A stretch of 14,435 nt of DNA from an uncultured Collinsella sp. GTDB taxonomy: Bacteria; Actinomycetota; Coriobacteriia; Coriobacteriales; Coriobacteriaceae. The translations under genes and the position numbers were made by a program. Shown piece by piece: positions 5,550 through 13,694 of the stretch. The first letter of the stretch is position 1; every line of letters begins with the position of its first letter. A model generated the notes under the pieces. It was not told the DNA's origin. It worked only from the letters and a program-made list of their open reading frames with translations, and did no database searches. The stretch covers positions 1 through 14,435 of the forward strand of contig CABUWD010000051.1 of the NCBI GenBank assembly GCA_902495155.1. The letters run 5' to 3'.

Positions 5550-6941
5550 ATGACGGTGGATTTAAACAGGCTGATTCTGGGCAAGAGCTACAACTCTACC
5601 AAGGTCTTTCGTACGGCCCAGCATGTGGTCCAGGCCATCCTGCTCGGTGTTGTCGTTCCGGCGCTTATCCTGCTGCTTATCTGGGATTTAACCGATAATC
5701 CCAATCCCGTTCCGGGCGTTGTCGTTATTGCCGGCCTGGTCATGCTGTGCTTCTTTTTCTCGTATGTCTTTGTGGTCCCCGACGACCTCACATCGAGCGC
5801 AACCGACCGTACGCTTGCCATCGCATCAAAAATATTCGCCTACACGTCGCGCGGCCTTACGCCCGAAGCGGCCCTGGGCGCCTCTAAAATTATCCTGTCC
5901 GAGACCATCGCCTCTGCCATCTGCTTTACCGATGGCAAACAGGTGTTGGCAAGCTGGGGCGAGGACTCGGCAAAGTGCCCTGCCGGCACCCCGGTCGTGC
6001 TCAAGACCACGCTCAGTGTGATTGAGACGGGCGAGCAGAGCGTGTTTTCGCGTGACACATCCAATGAGACGGGCGGCTATTTTCCCCGCCTGCGCGCCGG
6101 CATCGTCGCGCCGCTTACCGTGCGCGGACATTGCGTGGGTACGCTCGAGCTGTACTATCCCCGCCTGAGCAGCATCGATATGCGCCAGACGGCGTTGGCC
6201 TCGGGCTTTGCCGATCTAATTTCCACGCAGCTCGCGAGCTTTGAGCTCGAGCGCCAGGACGAGCTCACAGCCCGCGTTGAGCTTCGCGCCCTGCAGTCGC
6301 AGGTCGATCCTCATTTTCTATTTAACACCATCAGCACCATCGTGTCGCTCGTTCGAACCGAGCCCGACAAGGCGCGATCGCTGCTGATCGACTTTTCCAA
6401 GTACTATCGTCAGACGCTTTCTGACTCCGATACGCTCACCACGCTCGAGCACGAGGTGGAACAGGGCACTCGTTATATCAATCTTATGCAGGCCCGGTAT
6501 GGCGACGGCCGTCTGCGCGTTTCGGTCGACATCGACTTTGAGGTGCGCGACAGCCTGGTACCGCCGTTTATCTTGCAGCCGCTGCTCGAAAACTGCATCA
6601 AGCATGCGCAGCGCGAGACCGAGCCGCTTTCTATTCGTGTTAGGGCTTTTGAGACCGATGACGGCTTGGAGATCATCGTCGAAGATGACGGCATCGGGAT
6701 GAGCGAAGAAGTCTGCGCGCATCTGTTTGAGCAGCATCGCCGAGAGGAGCCCGAGAGCATTACCGCCGACGGCTCCGTCAAGCGAGGTTGCGGCCTGGCG
6801 CTCTTCAACGTGCTTCAGCGTATCCATTTCTTTTACGGAGAAGATTCTGGCATGCGCGTGAAGTCCCAGGAGGGCGTGGGAACGCAGGTCATCGTTGAGT
6901 TGAACGGCGAGCCGCATGAGCCGGCGCCGCTAACGGTGTAG
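5550..6941 (+). CDS. LytS-like sensor histidine kinase (pair 1)
   Basis: The 463-residue kinase (counted from ATG 5550) is an inner-membrane protein of the LytS/YpdA class. Two membrane helices lie at about 25-45 and 56-76. A GAF-like region covers about 85-230 (AGIVAPLTVRGHCVGTLELYY). The His_kinase domain has the phospho-acceptor His255 in LQSQVDPHFLFNTIS. The ATPase domain shows the N-box FILQPLLENCIKHA (Asn348), DDGIGM (379-384) and GCGLAL (413-418). Classic LytS has a larger multi-helix sensor, absent here. Start choice: ATG 5550 touches AGAGGGG (5543-5549), while GTG 5556 has better spacing, so the start is uncertain by two codons; a TTG at 5481 would place the terminator inside the gene. 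It is followed after 40 bp by its LytTR regulator with no terminator between, so they form an operon. The signal is unknown. Confidence 0.92.
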   Translation: MTVDLNRLILGKSYNSTKVFRTAQHVVQAILLGVVVPALILLLIWDLTDNPNPVPGVVVIAGLVMLCFFFSYVFVVPDDLTSSATDRTLAIASKIFAYTSRGLTPEAALGASKIILSETIASAICFTDGKQVLASWGEDSAKCPAGTPVVLKTTLSVIETGEQSVFSRDTSNETGGYFPRLRAGIVAPLTVRGHCVGTLELYYPRLSSIDMRQTALASGFADLISTQLASFELERQDELTARVELRALQSQVDPHFLFNTISTIVSLVRTEPDKARSLLIDFSKYYRQTLSDSDTLTTLEHEVEQGTRYINLMQARYGDGRLRVSVDIDFEVRDSLVPPFILQPLLENCIKHAQRETEPLSIRVRAFETDDGLEIIVEDDGIGMSEEVCAHLFEQHRREEPESITADGSVKRGCGLALFNVLQRIHFFYGEDSGMRVKSQEGVGTQVIVELNGEPHEPAPLTV

Positions 6942-6981
6942 CACGCGGTTGGATTGAGAGAAAAAAAGAGGGGAATCGCAT

Positions 6982-7716
6982 ATGTCCGAAGGCTGGAACA
7001 TCTTGGTGGTTGATGACGAGCCCCCAATTAGGGCTGAGCTACGCTATCTGCTGGAAAAGGATACGCGTGTGGGTCAGATTGCCGAGGCGGGCAATGTCAC
7101 CGAAGCCGTGGAGTCGATTCTGTCGAACAAGCCCGACGTGCTGTTTTTAGACATTACCATGCCCGGTCGCTCGGGAATTGAGCTTGCCGAGACGCTGCAG
7201 AACCTAAAGACGCCACCGGTCGTGGTATTTGTGACGGCATTTGCCGAGTATGCGGCCGATGCCTATAACCTCGATGCTGTCGATTATATCGTCAAGCCGG
7301 TCGAGGATGCCCGCTTGTCAAAGGCGCTCGACAAGATCGAGACTGCCCTGGGCGCTCGCCGTGTCGTCCATGCTCCGCGCCAGCCTTTGCGCCTGACGGT
7401 GGATCGCGGGGGCAAAAAGGTGTTCATTCCCGTGGCGGATGTCTGCTACTTTGAGGCGCGCGCCGATTTTTGCAACGCCGTCTGCGCCGAGGGGACATAC
7501 CTGATCAATGAGTCGATTTCCTCGCTCGAGCGTCGCCTGGCCTCCGAGGGCTTTATACGTGTCCACCGCAGCTATTTGGTTAATTTGGAAGACGTGCATA
7601 ATGTCGAGATCGGCTCCACGGGCCTGATGGAGCTCAGGCTCGACCGTGTGAGCTCGACGGTGCCCGTTTCACGCCGTCGCGCTGCCGAGGTCAAAGCGCA
7701 CTTGGGACTAGCGTAA
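6982..7716 (+). CDS. LytTR-family response regulator (pair 1)
   Basis: The 244-residue cytoplasmic transcription regulator has an N-terminal receiver domain (about 6-122) and a C-terminal LytTR DNA-binding domain (about 136-244). Receiver residues are all present: acidic Asp11/Asp12 in VVDDE, phospho-acceptor Asp57 in VLFLDITMPG, Thr85 in FVTAF and Lys105 in IVKPVED. The LytTR part shows VFIPVADVCYFEAR, the GFIRVHRSYLVNLEDV block and the terminal VPVSRRRAAEVKAHL block typical of the family. It is the partner of the kinase 40 bp upstream and has AGAGGGG at 6967-6973. Targets are unknown; the operon itself or the neighbouring lipase-fold and transporter genes are candidates. Confidence 0.94.
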   Translation: MSEGWNILVVDDEPPIRAELRYLLEKDTRVGQIAEAGNVTEAVESILSNKPDVLFLDITMPGRSGIELAETLQNLKTPPVVVFVTAFAEYAADAYNLDAVDYIVKPVEDARLSKALDKIETALGARRVVHAPRQPLRLTVDRGGKKVFIPVADVCYFEARADFCNAVCAEGTYLINESISSLERRLASEGFIRVHRSYLVNLEDVHNVEIGSTGLMELRLDRVSSTVPVSRRRAAEVKAHLGLA

Positions 7717-7748
7717 GGGTCGGTGCGCCATCGTTTGCCGTTGCAGGT

Positions 7749-7775
7749 TTGGCATGGCTGTGCGGTGGGCATAAT
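7749..7775 (+). promoter_or_regulatory. Candidate promoter for the phospholipase-fold gene
   Basis: TTGGCA (7749-7754) and CATAAT (7770-7775) each match sigma-70 consensus at five of six positions, but the 15-bp spacing is short. The -10 is preceded by GGG, as in the two other candidate -10 boxes of this window. Confidence 0.4.
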
Positions 7776-7807
7776 GGATTGCATCGAATGAAATCGAAAG
7801 GAACAAT

Positions 7808-8752
7808 ATGCCCGCGCTCATTACGCATCATCTGTTTGGCGAGGAAAGCATTGACCGTCTTCCGCAGGGCGTTATCACGTCCGACGAGGAGCGCATCGCC
7901 TTTATCCTGGGAAACCAAGGTCCCGACCCGTTCTTCTTTCACATGCTCACACCGCGCATTTCCGACTGCATGTCGCTTGCTCAGGTCATGCACCGCTCGC
8001 GCATGTCGCGCCAGTTCTCGTGCCTGCGCGACGGCGTGTCGCACCTGCAGCCGCGCGATGCCAATCTGGGTCGCGCCTTTGCGCTGGGCCTGCTGTCGCA
8101 CTATGTGCTCGATCGCAATGCCCACCCCTTTGTCTACGAGCAGCAGTTTGGCATTGTCGAGTCCGATCCCGAGCTCGAGGCTTCGGGCAGTCAAGTTCAT
8201 GCCGTGCTCGAAAGCGACCTGGACGTGCTGATGCTGCAGCTCAAGCGCGATGGGGCTACGGTCGAGGATTATCCGCCGGCGGGCGAGATCGTCACTACCG
8301 ACCGCATCAATCGCGTTGCCGGCGTGCTGATGAGCTACGTCGCCGGGCGCGTGTACGGTATCGACATCCCGGCGGGGGAGTACGGCGGCGCCGTAGCCGA
8401 CATGCAGCTGCTCTACCGCACTATCGAGCCCGCCGGTTCGGCCAAGACGCGCGCGATTGCCCTGCTCGAGGGCTTGGTGCACGATTATTCGCTGCTCGAC
8501 GGCCTTGCGCACCGCGTGACGACCGAGCTGCCCGAGCGTACCGGCAACCTGGGCCACTTGGCATGGAAGAACCCCTTTACCGATGAGGTCTCGACCGAGA
8601 GCTTCCCCGAGGTCTTTGACCGCGCACTGCTCGATTACGAGCTCACCGTCGCCCGCTTTATCGAGACCGGCGATATGGAAGCCGTGACCAACCACGTCAA
8701 TTACAGCGGTCGCGTGCTCGGCGCCGACGAAGAGTTCGACCGCGAGGAGTAG
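7808..8752 (+). CDS. Zinc-dependent phospholipase C family protein
   Basis: The 314-residue protein has the N-terminal zinc-dependent phospholipase C/S1-P1 nuclease-like helical fold. Probable metal ligands are His7 or His8 in ALITHHLFG, Asp40 in LGNQGPDPFF, His98, Asp102 and His106 in LLSHYVLDRNAHPFVY, and His131 with Glu135 in SQVHAVLESDLDV. This order matches the zinc-binding pattern of the PF00882-type family. I see no signal peptide, so it is probably cytoplasmic, unlike secreted phospholipase C toxins; the true substrate may be different. Its closest relatives are generally annotated as zinc-dependent phospholipase C family proteins of unknown role. AAAGGA precedes the ATG. It starts 91 bp after the LytTR regulator, with its own candidate promoter. 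Confidence 0.85.
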   Translation: MPALITHHLFGEESIDRLPQGVITSDEERIAFILGNQGPDPFFFHMLTPRISDCMSLAQVMHRSRMSRQFSCLRDGVSHLQPRDANLGRAFALGLLSHYVLDRNAHPFVYEQQFGIVESDPELEASGSQVHAVLESDLDVLMLQLKRDGATVEDYPPAGEIVTTDRINRVAGVLMSYVAGRVYGIDIPAGEYGGAVADMQLLYRTIEPAGSAKTRAIALLEGLVHDYSLLDGLAHRVTTELPERTGNLGHLAWKNPFTDEVSTESFPEVFDRALLDYELTVARFIETGDMEAVTNHVNYSGRVLGADEEFDREE

Positions 8753-8800
8753 GGCTCGTGCGTGCCCCTTTGCCGAATCCTTACCGGCGCCTCTGGGCAA

Positions 8801-8812
8801 TTGGGGTACGAT
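8801..8812 (+). promoter_or_regulatory. Candidate -10 region for the MFS gene
   Basis: GGGG followed by TACGAT (8807-8812) lies 41 bp before the MFS start and resembles the other GGG-TAYRAT boxes in this window. No good -35 hexamer is seen at normal spacing. Confidence 0.3.
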
Positions 8813-8853
8813 GAACTAACTGCATATCGGGCGAATACGAAGGGGCCCTGTCC

Positions 8854-10104
8854 ATGAAATACACCAAGCTCGAGCGTAACTGGGTTATGTACGATGTGGG
8901 CAACTCGGCCCTCGTGCTGCTCAATACCTCGGTGGTGCCCATCTACTTTAACGCCATCAATACCGGTGCTTCCTCGGCAGACCTGGTGGTCGCTTGGGGC
9001 AACGCGCAGACGATTGCCTCGCTGGTCATTGCCATGCTCATGCCCATTCTGGGCGCGCTTGCCGATTACGCCGGCAACAAGATCAAGTTCTTCTTGGGCT
9101 TCTTCCTCACGGGCCTGGTTCTTTGCCTGGCGCAGGCTATCCCCATGTCCGCCATGGCATTTTTGACCGTGTACGTGCTGTGCACCATCGGCCTTAACTC
9201 TTCCATGACGTTCTACGACGCCATGCTGCCCGACATTACCACCGATGAGCGCATGGACGCCGTGTCCAGCTCGGGCTATGCCTGGGGCTACATCGGTTCC
9301 ACCGTGCCGTTCATCATCTGCCTGGCGCTTATCATGGGTGGCCCCGCTCTTGGCGTCCCCACCATGCTGGCAACGCGTCTGTCGTTTGTCATCACCGGTG
9401 CCTGGTGGCTCATCTTTACCCTGCCGCTCATTCGCACCTATAAGCAAAAGTACGGTCGCGAGCGCGGTCCTCAGGACACCATCGGCCACATCGTGGGCGG
9501 CGTGTTCTCCGAGGTCGGACACACCATGCGCGAGATCGCCCACAACAAGACCGTGCTGGTCTACATGATCGCGTTCTTCTTCTACATCGACGGTGTGCAC
9601 ACGGTCATTTCCATGGCAACCAGCTACGGATCGGCTCTGGGTATCGACTCGACCCAACTGGTGCTGGCGCTGCTCGTTACGCAGTTTGTGGCCTTCCCGT
9701 CCGCCATCATCTACGGCAAGCTCGCCGGTCGCGTGGGCACACTCAACATGATCTTGGTGGCCGTCGCCGCCTACATGGGCATCGTGCTCTTTGCCGCGTT
9801 TTTCTTAAAGACCGCCTTTGAGTTTTGGGTGCTCGCTATTTTGGTCGGCTTGTTCCAGGGTGGCGTGCAGGCGCTCAGCCGCAGCTATTTTGGCCGCATC
9901 ATCCCCAAGGAAAAGTCCAACGAGTACTACGGCTTCTTCGATATCTTTGGCCGTTACGCAAGCGTTATGGGCACCTTCCTGGTGTCGGTTGTCACCTCGC
10001 TGACCGGCAACCCGTCGCTGGGCGTCCTTTCTATTGGCGTTCTGCTGGTTGTTGGCTTTGTGCTGCTGGTCCGTCTGTCCCGCATGGCTCAGGCGGCGGC
10101 GTAA
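8854..10104 (+). CDS. MFS transporter, UMF1 (Atg22-like) type
   Basis: The 416-residue inner-membrane protein has about 12 hydrophobic segments. Hallmarks of the UMF1 branch of the major facilitator superfamily are the N-terminal LERNWVMYDVGNSAL block (about 6-20), an LADYAGNKIKF loop after the second helix, NSSMTFYDAMLPDITTDERMDAVSSSGYAWGYIGS (about 114-148), and the C-terminal half motif GGVQALSRSYFGRIIPKEKS with EYYGFFDIFGRYASVMG. Substrates in bacteria are mostly unknown; the eukaryotic relative Atg22 exports amino acids from vacuoles. GAAGGGG lies upstream of the ATG. It stands about 100 bp after the phospholipase-fold gene with its own candidate promoter, so it may be transcribed alone. 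Confidence 0.92.
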   Translation: MKYTKLERNWVMYDVGNSALVLLNTSVVPIYFNAINTGASSADLVVAWGNAQTIASLVIAMLMPILGALADYAGNKIKFFLGFFLTGLVLCLAQAIPMSAMAFLTVYVLCTIGLNSSMTFYDAMLPDITTDERMDAVSSSGYAWGYIGSTVPFIICLALIMGGPALGVPTMLATRLSFVITGAWWLIFTLPLIRTYKQKYGRERGPQDTIGHIVGGVFSEVGHTMREIAHNKTVLVYMIAFFFYIDGVHTVISMATSYGSALGIDSTQLVLALLVTQFVAFPSAIIYGKLAGRVGTLNMILVAVAAYMGIVLFAAFFLKTAFEFWVLAILVGLFQGGVQALSRSYFGRIIPKEKSNEYYGFFDIFGRYASVMGTFLVSVVTSLTGNPSLGVLSIGVLLVVGFVLLVRLSRMAQAAA

Positions 10105-10200
10105 GGCAATCGGGCTCAGTGCAGCAATTGTGCCTATCTGCAGTACTCTTTTGGAAGTAGCCGCATAAATCATTCTGACTTCCGAGCAATGTTTAGCCCA

Positions 10201-10212
10201 AGTGGGTATGAT
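10201..10212 (+). promoter_or_regulatory. Candidate -10 region for the glycosyltransferase operon
   Basis: AGTGGG followed by TATGAT (10207-10212) matches the -10 consensus at five of six positions; no clear -35 is visible. A strong terminator-like hairpin lies between this box and the gene. Confidence 0.35.
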
Positions 10213-10228
10213 GGAATCAGCTAGGTCG

Positions 10229-10266
10229 CGGGGCGTCGCCTGTGTTTGGCGGCGCCCCGGTTTTGT
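10229..10266 (+). terminator. Strong intrinsic terminator between MFS and glycosyltransferase genes
   Basis: CGGGGCGTCGCC (10229-10240) pairs with GGCGGCGCCCCG (10248-10259) over 12 bp with one T-G wobble and a 7-nt loop; GTTTTGT follows. It probably ends the MFS transcript about 125 bp after its stop. If the candidate -10 at 10207 is real, it would instead sit in the leader of the glycosyltransferase operon. Confidence 0.85.
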
Positions 10267-10286
10267 GTTGCAAGGAGGGTAAAGGT

Positions 10287-11474
10287 ATGAACGCCACGGT
10301 TGTGATCCCAACATATTGGGCGGGCGATGATACCCAAGCAAACGCTCCCGGCACCTACGATCACTCGACGTCGCTCAATGCCGCCAACCCGGAGCTCGAT
10401 CGCTGCCTGACTTCGCTCGAACAGGTGCGCGACATTCCGCGCATCATTCTCTTGGTGGTCTGTCCGGTTTCCGCCACGGCCGACGTATCCCATCGCGTGC
10501 ACGAAATCGTTAATGCGCATCCCACACTTAAGGTCACCATCGTTACCAATACTCAGGCTTCGCGTGTTGCCGACCGCGTGGCACAGATCGCGCCCAAAGG
10601 CTCGGGCGAGTGCGTGAGCCTGCGCGGCTACGGCGCCATCCGCAACATGGGTCTTGCCTGTGCGGCGGTGCTGGGGCACGACGCGGTCGTGTTTTTGGAT
10701 GACGACGAGACCGTCATCGATGCCGACTTTATGAAGCGTGCGACCTATGCACTGGGCCAACAGACGCGTCAGGGCCTGCCGATTTTAGTCAAGAGCGGAT
10801 ACTTTTACGATCGCGACGGGTCGCCGCTGGCTCCCACGGACAAAGTGGGCATTTGCCATCGCTGGTGGACCAAGCGTATCGAGTTCAATCGCTGGATGAA
10901 AAAGGCGCTCTCGGGCACCCGCATCTCGCGTTCCAATTACGTGTGCGGCGGCCTGATGGCCCTGCACGCCCGCGCCTTTACGCGCGTGGCCTTCGACCCG
11001 TTTATCACCCGCGGCGAGGATCTGGACTACCTGTTTAACATGCGCATGTTCGGCTATGACGTGTGGTTCGATAACGAGTGGACCGTGCGCCACCTGCCGC
11101 CCGAGTCCGAGAAGCGCTCGCCGCGCTTTATGCAGGACGTGTACCGTTGGTACTACGAGCGGGCCAAGCTGACGTTCGCTGCGCACCAAAAGGAGCTCAT
11201 TCCGGTTACCGCCGCATCACTCATGCCCTATCCGGGTCCGTGGATCTCGCGCGAGCTCGACGACCGCGTGCGCAAGACCGCCATGGTTCGCAGCGTGTTT
11301 ACCCGCGAGCACGAGGGATATCTGCGCATCTGGCGTCACGGTATTGACGAGGCCAAGACCTATGCCCGCCAAAACGCCGCAAGCTACCTGCGTTTTCAGA
11401 GTTTCTGGCCCAAGATCATGGATGAACTTTGGCGCGACGCACAACTGATTAGCATCCTGGAGGGGGCTGAATGA
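10287..11474 (+). CDS. GT-A fold (family 2-like) glycosyltransferase
   Basis: The 395-residue cytoplasmic protein begins with the nucleotide-sugar strand MNATVVIPTYW. VVFLDDDETVIDADF (Asp138-Asp140) is the metal-binding DxD-type motif, and RGEDLDYLFNMRMFGYDVWF (Glu244-Asp245) is the ED motif with the catalytic base, followed by His269 in VRHLPPE. No membrane helix is clear. Unusually, about 80 residues of mixed sequence separate the first strand from the DxD region, and a roughly 110-residue C-terminal region is not recognised. The acceptor and sugar are unknown; cell-envelope glycan is the obvious guess. ATG 10287 is chosen for AAGGAGGG at 10272-10279; an earlier in-frame start at 10242 would lie inside the terminator. 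Its stop overlaps the next kinase's ATG by 4 bp (ATGA), implying translational coupling. Confidence 0.85.
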   Translation: MNATVVIPTYWAGDDTQANAPGTYDHSTSLNAANPELDRCLTSLEQVRDIPRIILLVVCPVSATADVSHRVHEIVNAHPTLKVTIVTNTQASRVADRVAQIAPKGSGECVSLRGYGAIRNMGLACAAVLGHDAVVFLDDDETVIDADFMKRATYALGQQTRQGLPILVKSGYFYDRDGSPLAPTDKVGICHRWWTKRIEFNRWMKKALSGTRISRSNYVCGGLMALHARAFTRVAFDPFITRGEDLDYLFNMRMFGYDVWFDNEWTVRHLPPESEKRSPRFMQDVYRWYYERAKLTFAAHQKELIPVTAASLMPYPGPWISRELDDRVRKTAMVRSVFTREHEGYLRIWRHGIDEAKTYARQNAASYLRFQSFWPKIMDELWRDAQLISILEGAE

Positions 11475-12814
11475 TCGACCGCCGCGCCCAGCGCGATAAT
11501 TCAATTTCAATCTTTCGCATCATCGCCGTTGTCTGCGCCGTTTGCGTGTTGGTGTACTTTATCTTTGCCCTGGCGACTGGCATTGAGCCGATTGCCACGG
11601 TGATCGCCTGTGCGCTGCTGTGCATCTTCCTGTGCATCTTTATCTTTTTGACGCTCAATCCCGATTCGGTACGCTCCCAGTACACCGAGGAGACGCTTTC
11701 GGTTGCCTCGGCCATGCTCGAGGACATTAAGGGCGGCCTGACGCAGGAATCGGCGCTTTTGGTGTGCCGGCGTATCCTGCCCGAGACACGTGCCATGACC
11801 GTTGCCATCACCGATGAGGGCAACGTGCTGGCCTGCGTGGGCGAGTTCGAGGAAAAGCTGCTGCCCGATTCGCCCATCCATACGCTTGCCACGCGCTACG
11901 TCATTGAGCACGGCATCGTGCAGTCGTTCAACCGCGTGGTGGACGTGGTGGGTGCGGATGGCTCGCACAACCATGTTCCCGCCGGCATCATCGCGCCCAT
12001 CAAGGTGGGCGACCGCACCGTCGGCACGCTCAAGTTCTACTACAAGACCCCGCGTGCCGTCGACCGTACCCAGTATGCGCTCGCCTCGGGTTTTGCCGAG
12101 ATCCTGTCCACGCAGCTCGCCATCCACGAGCTCGAGGTGCAAAAGGAACTCACGGCCCGTGCCGAGGTGCGTGCCCTGCAGGCGCAGATTAATCCGCACT
12201 TTCTGTTTAACACGCTCAACACCATCGCGTCGTTTACGCGTACCGACCCGCTGCGTGCCCGCGAGCTGCTGCGCGAGTTCTCCTCGTTCTATCGCGCCAC
12301 GCTCGACAACTCGGGGTCGCTTATCCCGGTCTCGCGCGAGGTTGCCCAGACCAAGCGCTACCTGACGTTTGAGAAGGCGCGCTTTGGCGAGGACCGCGTA
12401 CTGGCGACCTTCGATGTCTCCGAGGATGTCGAGGACACGTTGGTCCCGGCCTTTGTAATCCAGCCCATTGTCGAGAACGCCGTGCGGCATGGCATGGGCG
12501 ATGGCGATGCCCTGCAGATCGATGTGACCGTCCATCAAGACGGCGACGACGCAATCCTGATTGCCGTGGCCGACAACGGCGTGGGCATGGACGAGGGCAC
12601 CGCCGCCAGGCTGTTTGATGAGCGCTCCGCCCGCCCCGATGCCAGTTCCCCGCAAGGCGGCGGCGCCGGCGTGGCCATGCACAATATTTCTGAGCGCATC
12701 CATCGCTTTTATGGACCGCACTCTTATACGCGCGTCGAATCGGCGCCGGGCAAGGGCACCAAAGTGCTCCTGCATCTTGATTTGTCAGAGAGCATCTTTG
12801 ACATTCAAGAGTAA
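11471..12814 (+). CDS. LytS-like sensor histidine kinase (pair 2)
   Basis: The 447-residue membrane kinase is a paralogue of the one at 5550. It has two membrane helices (about 14-35 and 40-60), a GAF-like region (about 75-215, with AGIIAPIKVGDRTVGTLKFYY), and a His_kinase domain with His243 in LQAQINPHFLFNTLN. The ATPase domain has the N-box FVIQPIVENAVRHG (Asn336), DNGVGM (368-373) and a GGGAGVAM G-box. The multi-helix sensor of classic LytS is missing. The start overlaps the glycosyltransferase stop by 4 bp and has GGAGGGGG at 11459-11466. Its LytTR partner follows after 72 bp with no convincing terminator. Coupling to a glycosyltransferase suggests an envelope-related role; the signal is unknown. 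Confidence 0.93.
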   Translation: MIDRRAQRDNSISIFRIIAVVCAVCVLVYFIFALATGIEPIATVIACALLCIFLCIFIFLTLNPDSVRSQYTEETLSVASAMLEDIKGGLTQESALLVCRRILPETRAMTVAITDEGNVLACVGEFEEKLLPDSPIHTLATRYVIEHGIVQSFNRVVDVVGADGSHNHVPAGIIAPIKVGDRTVGTLKFYYKTPRAVDRTQYALASGFAEILSTQLAIHELEVQKELTARAEVRALQAQINPHFLFNTLNTIASFTRTDPLRARELLREFSSFYRATLDNSGSLIPVSREVAQTKRYLTFEKARFGEDRVLATFDVSEDVEDTLVPAFVIQPIVENAVRHGMGDGDALQIDVTVHQDGDDAILIAVADNGVGMDEGTAARLFDERSARPDASSPQGGGAGVAMHNISERIHRFYGPHSYTRVESAPGKGTKVLLHLDLSESIFDIQE

Positions 12815-12886
12815 AATAAAAGGCTATGGGCTCAACGCCAAGCGGCGGATGCCCAGCGTAGTTTGTTGACGAAAGGTTTAATCCCT

Positions 12887-13603
12887 ATGCTGCGTGCGAT
12901 GATTGTGGATGATGAGGCCCCGGCCCGTTCGGAACTTCGCTTCTTGCTCGAGCAGACGGGCAAGATCGGCACGATCACTGAGGCGTCGAGCGTCCGCTCC
13001 GCCATTGAGATGCTGATGGAAAGCCGCGTCGATGTCGTCTTTCTCGATATCTCGATGCCCGGCGCTTCTGGTCTGCAGCTTGCCGAGGCGCTACATAAGC
13101 TTAAGAATCCGCCGGCGATTGTGTTTGTGACCGCGTATAGCGATCATGCCGTCGAGGCGTTCGACGTAGATGCCGTCGATTACCTAATGAAGCCGGTTGA
13201 GGAGGCACGCCTGGATCGCGCGATCGAGAAGGTCATGCAGCACGCCAAGCCCGTCACGGACAGCAAAGCCACCATCGAGCGCATTCCGGTGGAAAAGGGC
13301 GGCCGTAAGGTCCTCATTCCCGTGGATGACATTCGCTTCATCATGGCCAAGGACGATTACTCCTGTATCTATACCGTCGATGATCGTTTTCTATCGACGA
13401 CTTCGTTGGCGCAGTTCGAGGCCAAGCTTTGCGACTTTGGCTTCTTTCGCGTTCATCGTCGCTATATCGTCAACTTGGCGTGCGTCACGGATGTCGAGAC
13501 GGTGCCCTCGGGCGCTATCCAACTGGGCATTACGGGCGTCGACGAACGCGTGCCGGTCTCGCGCCGCCGCGTTGTGCCGCTCAAGAAGGCCCTGAGTCTC
13601 TAG
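12887..13603 (+). CDS. LytTR-family response regulator (pair 2)
   Basis: The 238-residue transcription regulator has a receiver domain (about 2-120) and a LytTR DNA-binding domain (about 131-236). Receiver residues are Asp8/Asp9 in IVDDE, phospho-acceptor Asp54 in VVFLDISMPG, Thr82 in FVTAYS and Lys102 in LMKPVEEARL. The DNA-binding part has KVLIPVDDIRFI, GFFRVHRRYIVNLACV and VPVSRRRVVPLKKAL, closely parallel to the regulator at 6982. I chose ATG 12887, with GAAAGG at 12871-12876; the in-frame TTG at 12863 would add eight residues before the normal receiver start. A terminator follows, closing the glycosyltransferase-kinase-regulator operon. Confidence 0.93.
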   Translation: MLRAMIVDDEAPARSELRFLLEQTGKIGTITEASSVRSAIEMLMESRVDVVFLDISMPGASGLQLAEALHKLKNPPAIVFVTAYSDHAVEAFDVDAVDYLMKPVEEARLDRAIEKVMQHAKPVTDSKATIERIPVEKGGRKVLIPVDDIRFIMAKDDYSCIYTVDDRFLSTTSLAQFEAKLCDFGFFRVHRRYIVNLACVTDVETVPSGAIQLGITGVDERVPVSRRRVVPLKKALSL

Positions 13604-13610
13604 CGCACTG

Positions 13611-13660
13611 GCCCCGCAGCCCTGTAGCCCAATTGTCTGCGGAGCCGTGGGGCTTTTTGT
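13611..13660 (+). terminator. Intrinsic terminator of the pair 2 operon
   Basis: GCCCC plus GCAG (13611-13619) pair with CTGC (13637-13640) and GGGGC (13649-13653) in a bulged stem, followed by TTTTTGT. It starts 8 bases after the regulator stop. Confidence 0.75.
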
Positions 13661-13694
13661 ATATACGTCGAATCGGTTTTGAAGAAGGAATCCC

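Noticed and set aside
7691..8800. Minus-strand open frame (369 codons) opposite the phospholipase-fold gene
   Set aside because: Antisense shadow; the plus-strand protein has an ordered set of zinc ligands.
10242..10286. Upstream start for the glycosyltransferase
   Set aside because: It lies within the terminator hairpin; ATG 10287 has a near-consensus ribosome site and begins at the usual first strand of the fold.
11507..12775. Long minus-strand open frame (422 codons) opposite kinase 2
   Set aside because: Antisense shadow of a gene with full kinase motifs; no ribosome site or domain.
12863..12886. TTG start for the pair 2 regulator
   Set aside because: No ribosome site; ATG 12887 places the receiver domain start as in the family.
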